From Ardenticatenaceae bacterium (GTDB lineage Bacteria > Chloroflexota > Anaerolineae > Promineifilales > Promineifilaceae), in assembly GCA_020634565.1 (NCBI GenBank), contig JACKBN010000015.1, positions 95,727 through 159,726 of the forward strand: a DNA stretch of 64,000 bases. The letters run 5' to 3'. Both the position numbers and the translations under genes were made by a program. The notes below the pieces were generated by a model. It made no database searches. It saw nothing but the letters and a program-made list of their open reading frames with translations, and had not been told where the DNA came from. Positions 50,858-59,802 of this stretch are shown here, in pieces. The number at the start of each line of letters is the position of its first letter. The stretch's first letter is position 1.

Positions 50858-51673
50858 TCAGCGCACACGGCCGTACACAGTTTCTATCGTCGCCTGCCCT
50901 GCTTCTGATTGCAGCCAGGCCAGGAAAGCGCGCAGTTCACCACTGGGTTCAGCCTCTGTGGCGGCCACAAAATAGAGGGGCGTGGTGAGCGGGTAGGTTT
51001 GGTCGGCGGTGGTGGGGGGGGCGGCGGAACGGCCGTCTAGCAACAGCATTTTTACGGGAGCCAGTGTGGCGCTGCTCATGCTGCTGTAGCCAATGGCGGC
51101 GGGATTTTCGGCAACGGCCGTTAACATCGCTTCATTGCCGGTTTGCAGCAGGGCATTGGGGCTGAGCCGCTGCTCTGCCATGATGTGCTGGCGCAGCAGC
51201 GTGCGCAAACCCGCACCCTGCTCCCGACTAACCAGGATAATTTCTTGATCTGCGCCACCCACGGACTGCCAATTGGTGATACGGCCGTTAAAAATTGCCT
51301 GCACCTCTGCGCTGGTTAGCTGGGTTACCGGATTGTCCGGGTGGACAATTAGCACCAGGCCATCCAGCGCCACCGGATTAAAATAGCGCGCGTTGCCTTC
51401 GGGGATGTGGTGCACCAGGATAGCGTCGAGCAGCCCGCCAGCCAGATCATTGTGCAGCGTGGCGCTGTTAGCCACCACAAATTGCAGTTCCGCCTGAGGG
51501 TTTTCCGGCGCATAAGCGGCTTCCAGCAAGGGCACGATGGCGCTGGCGCTGCTGGTGACGCCAATTTGCAGCAGGGTGGGCGCAGCGACAGGCGGCAAGG
51601 TCGGGGGTGGCGCAGGCGTGGCGGTGCAAGCTGCCAGGATTAACAGCAGCCACAGCCAGGGCAGGTGTTTCAT
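50858..51673 (-). CDS. PstS-like substrate-binding lipoprotein
   Basis: 271 aa. Lipobox LILAACT at 12-18 and a short Pro-rich linker. Binding-fold motifs ILVHHIPEGNARYFNPVALDGLVLIVHP, LTSAEVQAIFNGRITNWQSVGG, LVSREQGAGLRTLLRQHIM and ENPAAIGYSSMS fit the phosphate/molybdate-like group. No permease or ATPase nearby. Starts 3 bp after the stop of uppP, so co-transcribed with it; followed by the terminator at 50686. Confidence 0.82.
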   Translation of the reverse strand: MKHLPWLWLLLILAACTATPAPPPTLPPVAAPTLLQIGVTSSASAIVPLLEAAYAPENPQAELQFVVANSATLHNDLAGGLLDAILVHHIPEGNARYFNPVALDGLVLIVHPDNPVTQLTSAEVQAIFNGRITNWQSVGGADQEIILVSREQGAGLRTLLRQHIMAEQRLSPNALLQTGNEAMLTAVAENPAAIGYSSMSSATLAPVKMLLLDGRSAAPPTTADQTYPLTTPLYFVAATEAEPSGELRAFLAWLQSEAGQATIETVYGRVR

Positions 51674-51676
51674 ATC

Positions 51677-52492
51677 TTAGCCACCCAAAAAGGAGATGAG
51701 CAGGAAGACGATGCTGAACAGGGCGACGTAGATGGCGAAGCCGTACAGCGTGTGATTTTTCACCCAGGTGAGCAGCCAATGAATACAGGCGTAGCCGGAG
51801 AGTGCCGCCGCCAAAAAAGCCACAATGTAAACGGCCGTCGAAAATTCGGTGCTGGTGGCGGTAAAGATGGCCAAAATGGCCTGCAAGCCGGCGCCCAAAA
51901 TGGCGGGGATGCCCAGCAAAAAGCTAAAACGGGCTGCGGTAGGCCGGTCCAGCCCACGTGACAAACCGCCGACGATGGTGCTGCCGCTGCGCGATACGCC
52001 GGGAAAGAGGGCGATGGTTTGAAACAGGCCGATGATGAGGGTGTCGGTCCAGGTCATTTCGGCGATGGTTTTACGACCAGAAAGTGCGCGTTCGCCTAAA
52101 ACCAGGAGAACGGCCGTTAACAGCAAAAAAGCCGCTGCTGCACGGGGACTGCTAAACACTTCTTCAAAAAAGTCGGCAAAGGGCAGCGCAATCAGGGCAA
52201 CGGGGATAGAGCCGACGACGATCAGCCAGCCGAGTTTGGCTTCCTTGCTGGCCAGGGGTTGGTGTTGGGAGAGGTCGCGCAGAACGGCCGTAACAATCTC
52301 CCACAAATCCTGCCGAAAGTAGATGAGCACTGCCAGCAGCGTGCCCGCATGAACCAGGCCAATCAGCGTCAGGTCGGGGTTGGTCATCCGGAAAAGTTCT
52401 GGCAGCAGCACCAGGTGGCCGGAGCTGGAGATGGGCAAAAATTCCGTCGCGCCCTGAATAATTCCAATAATAATCGCTTCGATAATTGACAT
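51677..52492 (-). CDS. uppP: Undecaprenyl-diphosphate phosphatase
   Basis: 271 aa membrane enzyme recycling the lipid carrier of peptidoglycan and glycans. Signature IIIGIIQGATEFLPISSSGHLVLLPEL at the N-terminus (catalytic Glu in QGATEFLP) and GVSRSGSTIVGGLSRGLDRPTAARFSFLLGIPAI (conserved Ser and Arg). About eight helices. Supplies undecaprenyl phosphate also used by GT-C transferases such as those at 5-13 kb. In operon order it follows tgt by 11 bp. Confidence 0.96.
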   Translation of the reverse strand: MSIIEAIIIGIIQGATEFLPISSSGHLVLLPELFRMTNPDLTLIGLVHAGTLLAVLIYFRQDLWEIVTAVLRDLSQHQPLASKEAKLGWLIVVGSIPVALIALPFADFFEEVFSSPRAAAAFLLLTAVLLVLGERALSGRKTIAEMTWTDTLIIGLFQTIALFPGVSRSGSTIVGGLSRGLDRPTAARFSFLLGIPAILGAGLQAILAIFTATSTEFSTAVYIVAFLAAALSGYACIHWLLTWVKNHTLYGFAIYVALFSIVFLLISFLGG

Positions 52493-52503
52493 AAAATATC
52501 TCG

Positions 52504-53613
52504 TTAATCGTAATGTTGTAGGAAGTCCGCGCCGAATTGTGCCAGGGTTCCCTTGCGGATGGCCTCTCGCATTTGGGCCATCAGGTTAATGAGAAAGTGC
52601 AGATTGTGCGTGGAAAGCAGTACATGCCCCAAAATCTCGTTGGCCTTGACCAGATGGCGCAGGTAAGCGCGGCTAAAGTTTTGGCAGGTGTAGCAGGTGC
52701 AATCTTCGGCAATGGGCTGCGGGTCGCGGCTGAATTGGGCGTTGCGCAAATTAATGCGCCCGCCCAGCACAAAGGCAGAGCCGTGCCGGGCCAGCCGGGT
52801 GGGCAGCACGCAGTCAAAAATATCCACCCCGCGCATCACGCCGTTGACCAAATCTTCCGGGGCGCCGACGCCCATGAGGTAGCGCGGCTTATTTTGCGGC
52901 AGGATGGGATGCAGCACATCGAGCACGGCGTGCATTTGCGGCTTGGTTTCACCGACCGCCAGCCCGCCGATGGCGTAGCCCGGCAAATCGAGACTGGTAA
53001 CAAAACGGCCGCTTTCCTCCCGTAAATCAGCAAAAATGCCGCCTTGCACAATGCCAAACAGCGCCTGATCGTCGCGTTTTTTGGCTGCCAGGCAGCGCTC
53101 CAGCCAGGGGTGCGTACGCGTGAGCGATTGCTTGACATAATCGTAATCATTGGGCGGCGGACATTCGTCGAAGGCCATGATGATGTCGGCGCCTAGATTT
53201 TCCTGAACGGCGATGCTGCTTTCTGGCGTGAAGCGGTGGCGGGAGCCATCGTGGTGGCTTTGGAAGGTGACGCCGTCGGCATCAATCTTGCGCGTGTCGC
53301 TGAGGCTGAATACCTGGAAACCGCCGCTGTCGGTGAGGATGGGGCCGTCCCATTGCATAAAGTTATGTAAACCACCCAACTCGTGTACCAGTTCATCGCC
53401 CGGACGCAGGTAAAGATGGTAGGTGTTGCTGAGAATCAGGCTGGCGCCCAGTTCGTGCAGGTCAGACGGCCGTATCGCTTTCACGGTTGCCTGGGTGCCG
53501 ACGGGGGCAAAAACGGGGGTCTCGATGATGCCGTGCGGGGTGTGGAAACGGCCGTTACGCGCGTGGGTGTGGGGATCAACGGCCGTTACTTCAAACTTAA
53601 ACTCAAAATTCAT
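52504..53613 (-). CDS. tgt: tRNA-guanine transglycosylase
   Basis: 369 aa. Exchanges G34 for preQ1 in tRNAs with GUN anticodons. Motifs: TPVFAPVGTQATVKAI, LSNTYHLYLRPGDE, LTDSGGFQVFSLSDTRKI with D95, FDECPPPNDYDYV, FGIVQGGIFADLRE, IGGLAVGETK, GVDIFDCVLPTRLARHGSAF (nucleophile Asp), and the zinc site CTCYTCQNFSRAYLRHL with the later His. No queuosine synthesis genes (queCDEF) are seen here. Confidence 0.97.
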   Translation of the reverse strand: MNFEFKFEVTAVDPHTHARNGRFHTPHGIIETPVFAPVGTQATVKAIRPSDLHELGASLILSNTYHLYLRPGDELVHELGGLHNFMQWDGPILTDSGGFQVFSLSDTRKIDADGVTFQSHHDGSRHRFTPESSIAVQENLGADIIMAFDECPPPNDYDYVKQSLTRTHPWLERCLAAKKRDDQALFGIVQGGIFADLREESGRFVTSLDLPGYAIGGLAVGETKPQMHAVLDVLHPILPQNKPRYLMGVGAPEDLVNGVMRGVDIFDCVLPTRLARHGSAFVLGGRINLRNAQFSRDPQPIAEDCTCYTCQNFSRAYLRHLVKANEILGHVLLSTHNLHFLINLMAQMREAIRKGTLAQFGADFLQHYD

Positions 53614-53647
53614 AACGGCGCATTATATGTGAATCATCCCCTCATAA

Positions 53648-53669
53648 CAAAAAAGGTGACGCCACCTTT
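53648..53669 (-). terminator. Terminator between the SET-domain gene and tgt, with an alternative pairing
   Basis: On the minus strand AAAGGTG (53663-53669) pairs with CACCTTT (53652-53658) and a T run follows (53648-53654). Another AAAGGTGACG (complement of 53694-53703) can pair with the same 3' arm (53652-53661), so two hairpins compete. Confidence 0.65.
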
Positions 53670-53736
53670 AATTTTTAGAAAAACTGGGGTGTACGTCACC
53701 TTTGGACTGCTGGCGGCCTCTTTGTGGGCCAACTAG

Positions 53737-54282
53737 TCAGAGAAAAACAACTTCGTTTACCTCTTTGTCTTGCTTGTGCCGGTTGATGCGGCGCTGCAGA
53801 TAGGGCGAGAAAAAGCCATCGTACCGCTCTTGCAGGGCGGGCAACTGCCAATCGTTCCCGGTGACGACACCCCGGCAAAGTTCGCTGCCGCAGCCGCAGG
53901 TAAATTCGTCGTAAGGGGTGCTGTCGGTCATGGCGTAATCAAAACAGACTTCTTCATCGGGCTGAATGTTGCGCAAGGCGACCAATGAAATCGAACTGCT
54001 CAGACCCAGGTTAGGCTCGCAAGAGTGATTGACATAATCGCCGGGGTCTTCGCCCTGCGTGTATGGAATCTGGTACAGGTTCTCCTCAATTTGCACGCTG
54101 TGTTCGCGCTCAAAGGGGGAAAGCTGTTCAAATTCTTCGGCGGTGGCCACATAGCCTGCCCAACAAATCAGGAGCTCGCCCGCCTCAATTGCTTCACGGG
54201 CAAAAAGCCCGAAGTTGCCCTTCGCCGGATTGCTGCGCACTTCCAGCTTGGCTGAAACAAAACTCATCGATCGTTTTTCCAT
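53737..54282 (-). CDS. SET-domain protein
   Basis: 181 aa. SET methyltransferase fold: RSNPAKGNFGLFAREAIEAGELLICWAG, DYVNHSCEPNLGL (SAM-binding NHSCxPN), IQPDEEVCFDYAMTD (catalytic Tyr region), and a post-SET-like CGCGSELCRG cysteine cluster. Probably a protein lysine methyltransferase; bacterial targets are mostly unknown. ATG 54282 or the internal ATG five codons later could be used. It is transcribed away from the histidine-kinase pseudogene. Confidence 0.87.
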   Translation of the reverse strand: MEKRSMSFVSAKLEVRSNPAKGNFGLFAREAIEAGELLICWAGYVATAEEFEQLSPFEREHSVQIEENLYQIPYTQGEDPGDYVNHSCEPNLGLSSSISLVALRNIQPDEEVCFDYAMTDSTPYDEFTCGCGSELCRGVVTGNDWQLPALQERYDGFFSPYLQRRINRHKQDKEVNEVVFL

Positions 54283-54330
54283 TGTCTGTTTATCTTTTCC
54301 TTTTTTGGCGAACGGCCGTTTCTCAAAAAG

Positions 54331-54411
54331 AAGCCGGCACCACAGGATGCCGGTTTGTTGGTATTGCTTATTTGCAGCGGAATGTTTGGGAGAAACGGCC
54401 GTTCTGCAAAT
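54331..54411. repeat. Hairpins in the divergent 332-bp gap
   Basis: GCCGGCA (54333-54339) with TGCCGG (54348-54353), and ATTTGCAG (54370-54377) with CTGCAAAT (54404-54411), the latter spanning an ACGGCCGT copy; another copy lies just upstream near 54311. The gap separates the SET gene from the kinase pseudogene. Confidence 0.45.
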
Positions 54412-54491
54412 GAATAGTTATTTGCGCAAAATAGTACATCAAAACGGCTTGAAAACAATGAATTGGCTTTATGAAAATTGTCAGTCAAATT

Positions 54492-54518
54492 TTGACAAAA
54501 AGACAGGCAATTTATAAT
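54492..54518 (+). promoter_or_regulatory. Promoter of the hybrid kinase gene
   Basis: Perfect TTGACA (54492-54497) and TATAAT (54513-54518) with a short 15-bp spacer. It lies downstream of the first possible ATG (54471), which supports the start at 54615. Confidence 0.55.
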
Positions 54519-54614
54519 GGGTTTTCTTGTAAACTACCTGACTTATTTACCAATTTATCTGCTTCATTGGCTCTTCTTTATGCTAAACTACATGGTGCAA
54601 AGATAGGAAGTAAC

Positions 54615-55673
54615 ATGATTCAATTCAAAGTAGATTCACTGGGCAAAAATTCAGAAAACGGCACTTTTTGGCAAGGTTTAAACGCCGCGTCAGTCGCTTT
54701 ACAACAGGCAGCACAATCCGAAGCCGTTGTTTATCAAGTGTTTGGCGAACAGCTCGTTAAGTTGGGACTGCATGGTAGTGTCAGCTTGCTAGATGAAACG
54801 GGCGAAAACTTGTATATCGCCTCCATTGTGTTTTCTAAAAAATTAATGCAGCTGGTAAATCAGGCAGAAAAGCTGCTTGGTATTAGTTCAGTTGGTTACA
54901 CTTATTCGGCCGACGCCTCCCCATCAGAAGCGATTGTCCTAAAAGGGGATATTGTCTTCCTGGAAGACAATAACGAAAAAATGCGCCAGGTTATTCCCCC
55001 GCGTATTTTCCGCTATGCGTCGCCATTTATGAAGCCGTTTTTAAACATTCCAGCGGTATTGGCTCCTATTTTTACGCAATCCAAAGTAGTTGGTGTGCTA
55101 TATCTTGCGGGTCCCAAGGTTGTTGTGGAGGATGTGCCCGCCATTGCCGCCTTTGCTACGCACCTGTCCATTGCCCTGGAAAATGCCCGGCTCTTTCAGG
55201 CCGTTCAGCAAGCCGAAAACCAATATCGTCAGCTCTTTGAATCGGCCAATGATGGCATTTTCAGGTTGGATCCCTCTACCCGCTTGCTCCTGTCTGCAAA
55301 TTCAAAAATGCTGTCGATGCTCAGGATTTCCGATGCGGAACTGGATGAAATCAGGCCATCTCGCATGGTTTCTCCCGAAATATATACCCTTTACACGGAA
55401 CATTTAGAAAAGGCGCTTAAAGAAGGGGCTCACTTTTTTGAAGTTCCTTTTGTCACTCGGGATGGGCGATCTTGCCATTGGCAAATCTCGGCCAATTTGG
55501 TGGTACTTAATGGCAAGCCTGTTCTAAATGGCGTGGTGAGAGATATTACCGCTGCCAGAAAATCAGAACAGGCGCTGCGCCAGCGAGAAGAGCAATTTCG
55601 TGTATTGGCAGAGAATGTGCCGGGTACCATCTATCTTTGTAAAATGAGCCAAACCTTCCTTTTCTTTACATAA
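54615..55673 (+). pseudogene. Hybrid sensor histidine kinase, 5' fragment (GAF-PAS), frameshifted
   Basis: First of three pieces of one gene (54615-58812). 352 codons: a GAF domain (about 20-205, GLHGSVSLLDETGENLYIAS), a PAS domain (about 205-325, YRQLFESANDGIFRLDPSTRLLL to VVRDITAARKSEQALRQREEQF) and the start of a second PAS (AENVPGTIYLCK). Reading then hits a stop at 55671. One base missing from the T run at about 55660-55663 would restore FLFLYINDGIETLTGYT and join it to the next fragment. AGGA precedes ATG 54615; an upstream ATG at 54471 lies before the promoter. Confidence 0.83.
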
Positions 55674-56647
55674 ATGATGGCATTGAGACGTTAACAGGAT
55701 ACACCAAAGACAAGTTTATCCGGCAAGATGTGATTTTTCATGAGCTGGTTCATCCTGATGATGGTGTAGATAAGAAAACGCCGCTGGATATTATTTATAT
55801 TCAGCAGAAACAGACGATTCAGCATGTGTACCGTGTGCAGCATCGGTCTGGTGCCTGGCGCTGGGTGGAAGATATTGTTGGTGGTGTCTTTGATGATCAG
55901 GGCAATCTGCTTTTCCTGGAAGGCGTCATTAGCGATATTACCGAGCGCTTTCAGGCTGATCTGCTGCAAAAGACGGTTTACCGCATTGCTGCGGTGGCGC
56001 ATACCAGCGCTTCTTTGGAGGAGCTGTACCGGGCCATTCACGAGTCGCTGTCGCTAATTTTGGATGTGAAGAATTTCTACATTGCTTTGTATGACAAAGA
56101 CACCGATAAGATGGATGTGCCTTATTTTGTGGATAAATTTGGCTCCGATTCAGAGGGCTATCCTGATAGCGCTGCCCTGGCGGAAATTGTCATTCGCACC
56201 AACAGTTCTCATTTGTTGACGCAGGATCAGATAGCGACCACCGTTGAACAAAGCAAACTCGCTATTCACGGTGTCTTGCCGCAAGTATGGTTGGGGGTGC
56301 CGCTACAAGGCCAAGAAGGGGCTATCGGGGCGTTAGTGGTGCAAAGCTATGAGGCTTCTACTGCCTACTCGGAGCAGGATCGCCAGTTCTTGACTTTTGT
56401 GTCGGAGCAAACGGCCAGCGTGATTGAGCGCAGGCGGGCTGAAGAAAGACGGTTGCAGCTTTCTGACAAGCTGGCTGCGCAAATACGCTTGCGGGAAGCG
56501 ATTTTGGCGGCAACCCCGGATAATTTTTTGGTGTTTGATTTAGACGGCCGTTTCCAATTTGTAAGTCCAGCCGTTTTAAACTTTTTGGGTGTCACTGGTG
56601 ATGAGGTGGTGGGTAAAACGCGGCTGAAGTTGAAGCATTTGTGGAAA
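55674..56647 (+). pseudogene. Hybrid sensor histidine kinase, middle fragment (PAS-GAF-PAS), cut by an insertion
   Basis: Continues the kinase in the -1 frame: PAS rest (ELVHPDDGVDKKTPLDIIYIQQ, WRWVEDIVGGVFDDQGNLLFLEGVISDITERF), a second GAF (AHTSASLEELYRAIHESLSLILDVKNFYIALYD, QVWLGVPLQGQEGAIGALVVQS) and the beginning of another PAS (LAATPDNFLVFDLDGRFQFVSPAVLNFLG). The frame ends at the left end of an IS5-type remnant (stop TGA at 56648, made by the element). Confidence 0.83.
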
Positions 56648-57472
56648 TGAAACTTATTGAGCGTCAATAAGATGACGCAAGTTAATCATTGCAAAGGCAA
56701 TGTGATGCCCACCCAAAAAGTAAGCGTCACGTCGCTCGAACCTTAACAACAAAGCGCGAAACTTATCCACCCAGGCAAAGGTGCGCTCACTCGTAAAACG
56801 CCGCTTGTACACTTCCGCATCGAACAGACGCTTGCGGCCGCGTTTCTTGCTTTTCCGATTCCGCTTGTTCTCAGCCATATTGGGAATCAAGGATTACAGG
56901 TTTTCGAGCAGCTCGTGTCAAACCTTTGTCTGCATTGAACACCTCAATGTCAAGCAGCCTTTCATCGACTTGGCTGTCTGCAATGTCCTTTAGGTTCAAA
57001 GCATCGGCGTTACCAGCAATCAGCCAGTGGGCGATGATAAACCAGAGCCATCTGTCAGGCAGATGTTGGTCGTCTTGCCTTACGCCGATGGCAACTGATT
57101 CACTTTTGCAATGGCGTGTACCCATCAGATGATTTCAGATAAATTAATTGCTCAACAATGGTCCTGTCCTCCACACCCCAGGCTGCCATCGCTCGCGAAA
57201 TATAGTAAACAGCATCATACTGATTTTTTTCTGGTCCTACTATCCGGGCGATGGGAGTTGACCATTGCACGTGCATACAGGATGTAGTTAAAGAGCCTAT
57301 ACAACGGAATTTTGCATACAAAACCGCGCTTTGCTGTTGAAATGTAGGGCAGAACATGTTGATTGAACTGTTTTTCAGTTAAACTTGTTGGTATCGTGCT
57401 CATGGTTGAACTCCTTTATGAGTTGGTATCAACAACCATGATGCACGATTTTTTGCCTTTTAGAAAGTTTCA
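56648..57472 (-). mobile_element. Decayed IS5-type (IS1031/ISL2 group) element inside the kinase gene
   Basis: About 825 bp with end repeats TGAAACTT (56648-56655) and its complement (57465-57472). Only about 8 bp of the ends match well and no target duplication is evident. It is inserted in the reading frame of the kinase, whose PAS domain resumes at 57473. Confidence 0.7.
56654..57403 (-). pseudogene. IS5-family transposase remnant, several frameshifts
   Basis: Pieces in different frames, in order: N-terminus SLTEKQFNQHVLPYISTAKRGF and LYRLFNYILY (57403 onward); a middle piece AVYYISRAMAAWGVEDRTIVEQLIYLK (to about 57100); LNLKDIADSQVDERLLDIEVFNADKGLTRAARK (57125-56871); C-terminus RGRKRLFDAEVYKRRFTSERTFAWVDKFRALLLRFERRDAYFL with the catalytic Glu (56890-56654). 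No uninterrupted frame is left, so the element is dead. Confidence 0.82.
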
Positions 57473-58812
57473 GTTACTTCGTGTTAAGCGATCAGGATCG
57501 GGCGACCGTGTTGCAAACAGGCCAGCCTATAAGCCGCGAATTTAAATATAACGTGCCATACGGTGAATTGGAGATTGAGTTTGTCACCAACCCTGTGCTA
57601 AATATCAAAGGCGAGATTGTCTCATTTGTAATTACTGCCCGGGATATTACGGAACGCAGACAAACCATACGGGCCATGCACCGGGCCCAGAAGATGGAAA
57701 GTTTGGGCGTTTTGGCCGGGGGTATTGCCCATGATTTTAACAACCTGCTGGTGGCAATGCTGAGCCAGGCATCTCTGGCGCAGGTGCATTTAGATGAAAG
57801 CCAGCCGGCCTATGAGCATGTCAGTAAAATGGTGCAGGCGGCGGAACAGGCAGCTACTCTTACCCGCCAGCTGCTGGCCTACTCGGGTGGTGGGCAGTTC
57901 ACTATCCAGCCGCTTCACTTAAACAAGCTCATTGATGAAAGTGTGGAATTACTGCGTGTTGCCCTGCCCAAGCAGGTAGAGCTCCAGCTGGATTTGGCAG
58001 CGGACTTGCCCCATATTGATGCAGATGTAGCTCAAATTCAGCAGGTTTTGATGAACCTCATCATTAATGCCGCTGAAGCGGTGGGGGAGCAACCAGGGAC
58101 TATTTGGATTAGTACGGCCGTTCACCACCTTGCCGCACCAGATGACCATTATGCTCGCTATACAGATGAAGTTTTGCAGCCGGGTAATTATGTAAAGCTG
58201 AGCGTGAGCGACACCGGTCAGGGCATGGATGATGAGACGATTGCCAAAATATTCGATCCTTTCTTTACCACCAAATTTACCGGCCGAGGTTTGGGTTTGG
58301 CCGCAGTATTGGGTATCATTCGAGGTCATAACAGCGGCTTGCATGTAAGCAGTAAATCTGGTGTCGGTACTAAATTTGAATTATTGTTTCCTGCATCACT
58401 TGAGATTGCAGAAATAATCGAAGAAAGCCACATGTCTGAAACAAAAGTGGAAAAACGTTTAGTGCTTGTTATTGACGATGAAAAAGCCGTCCGTGAAGCC
58501 ATCTTTGATATTTTAGAGCTGGAGGGCATTGACGTGTTAACGGCCGCTAACGGTGAGGCGGGCATTGAGATTTACCAGGCAAGAAGCAAGGAAATTGATC
58601 TGGTCTTGCTCGATCTTTCCATGCCAGGGAAAAGCGGCTACGAGACCTTCCAGGAATTACAGGCTTTTGATCCCGACGTGCGCATTATGCTTTCCTCTGG
58701 CTACAGCGAAGCAGATGCCACGCGTGGTTTTGATTCCCCACCGCTTGTTGGCTTTTTGCAAAAACCGTATCGTCTGGAAAATTTCATTCAGCAGCTGTGG
58801 GAATGCCTGTAA
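57473..58812 (+). pseudogene. Hybrid sensor histidine kinase, 3' fragment (PAC-HisKA-HATPase-receiver)
   Basis: Third fragment of the kinase. PAS/PAC end (LSDQDRATVLQTGQPISREF, VITARDITERR), HisKA box with the phospho-accepting His in LAGGIAHDFNNLLV, HATPase_c (QVLMNLIINAAEAVG, DTGQGMDDETIAKIFDPFFTTK, GRGLGLAAVLGIIRGH) and a C-terminal receiver (LVIDDEKAVREAI, phospho-Asp in DLVLLDLSMPGKSG, Lys in FLQKPYR). All catalytic residues are kept, so a truncated active kinase from GTG 57481 is conceivable if transcribed. Confidence 0.85.
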
Positions 58813-58818
58813 CTTGAA

Positions 58819-59529
58819 ATGATGGCTGGATTGAAAAAATTGTGGCAACGGCCGTTTCGCATCGTTATGTGGGCTTGCGGGCTGTTCATCGGCTTGACCA
58901 TCATCGCCATGTTCTTCTACCCTGGCGGCACCTGGGCCGATCCCACTACGGCTGGCTACCACTTCTTCCAAAACTTCTTCTCTGATTTGGGCATGCGGAC
59001 TGCCCACAACGGTGTCGCGAACCCCGTTGCGGCCACCCTCTTTTTTGTGGCGCTGACCGGAGCTGGGCTGGGACTGGTCCTCTTTTTCCTCACGTTTCCC
59101 CGCTTTTTTGCAGATTACGGCTGGCTCAAATGGCTGAGTTGGCTGGGTACGGCCGTTGGCGTTTGGTCGGGCATTTCCTTTGTGGGCATCGCCTTCACCC
59201 CCGCCGATGTTTTTATGGATGCGCACGTCAGCTTCGTTTACCGCGCCTTCCTCAGCTTGCCAGTTGCCATTTTTATTTTCGCCATTGCCATTTGGCGGCA
59301 TCCCACGTTTCCCAAGCGATATGCGGCCGTTTTGTTCAGCTTTACGATTTGTCTCATCGGCTACGTTTGGTTGCTCTTTTTTGGACCGAGCGGCGTGACC
59401 GAGCAAGGGCTCGATTACCAGGCCACTGGCCAAAAGCTCATTGTGTACATCGCCATTGGCAGCATGCTGTATTTGGCCTCTGGCGCACACCAGCAGCAAG
59501 CCGCCACAAGCGCCCCCGCAACTTTTTGA
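58819..59529 (+). CDS. DUF998-like six-helix membrane protein
   Basis: 236 aa with about six membrane helices. FYPGGTWADPTTAGYHFFQNFFSDLG after helix 1 is the DUF998-type pattern. Other helices: VAATLFFVALTGAGLGLVLFFL, GTAVGVWSGISFVGIAFTPAD, AVLFSFTICLIGYVWLLFF. Function unknown. It begins 6 bp after the kinase remnant, so the two probably shared a transcript originally. Confidence 0.75.
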   Translation: MMAGLKKLWQRPFRIVMWACGLFIGLTIIAMFFYPGGTWADPTTAGYHFFQNFFSDLGMRTAHNGVANPVAATLFFVALTGAGLGLVLFFLTFPRFFADYGWLKWLSWLGTAVGVWSGISFVGIAFTPADVFMDAHVSFVYRAFLSLPVAIFIFAIAIWRHPTFPKRYAAVLFSFTICLIGYVWLLFFGPSGVTEQGLDYQATGQKLIVYIAIGSMLYLASGAHQQQAATSAPATF

Positions 59530-59606
59530 CAACCCCCCATCGTTTTGTTACGATCCTGGTCACAACTGAATAAAACCTTACGCAAGCAACAACTTGTGTG
59601 AGCAAT

Positions 59607-59727
59607 TCTTATCTAGAGAGGTGGAGGGAACGGCCCGATGATGCCTCAGCAACCACTTGTGATCGCCCACTGTGGCCACAGGAAGGTGCTAATTCCGGCA
59701 GAAGAATTTATCTTCTGGAAGATGAGA
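59607..59727 (+). promoter_or_regulatory. SAM-I riboswitch (S-box) aptamer
   Basis: Conserved core in order: TCTTATC (P1 5' strand, 59607-59613), AGAGAGGTGGAGGGA, GGCCCGATG, GCCTCAGCAACC, AAGGTGCTAATTCC, and P1 3' strand GATGAGA (59721-59727), which pairs with the 5' strand with one G-U. This is the SAM-I consensus. SAM binding stabilises P1 and lets the downstream terminator form, switching off the methionine gene. Confidence 0.95.
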
Positions 59728-59747
59728 TGTGGCGATGCTGATTTGAT

Positions 59748-59782
59748 AAGCCCCTTCTGTAACTTCCAGGAGGGGCTTTTTT
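59748..59782 (+). terminator. Riboswitch expression-platform terminator
   Basis: 10-bp stem (59748-59757 with 59769-59778, one G-U), T run 59777-59782, 18 bp before the start codon. Confidence 0.92.
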
Positions 59783-59802
59783 ATTGGCCAAGCGAGGAAA
59801 TG

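Noticed and set aside
54471..54614. N-terminal extension of the kinase fragment from ATG 54471
   Set aside because: A promoter with perfect hexamers lies inside it (54492-54518), the peptide is unlike a GAF start, and ATG 54615 has an AGGA site.
58657..59532. Minus-strand open frame (291 codons) opposite the DUF998-like gene
   Set aside because: Low-complexity Gly/Glu/Asn-rich shadow; the plus-strand protein has six clear membrane helices.
59638..59802. Upstream extension of the PLP-enzyme reading frame, starting at an ATG at 59638
   Set aside because: This stretch is the SAM-I riboswitch and its terminator; it is open by chance. The start at 59803 has a ribosome-binding site.
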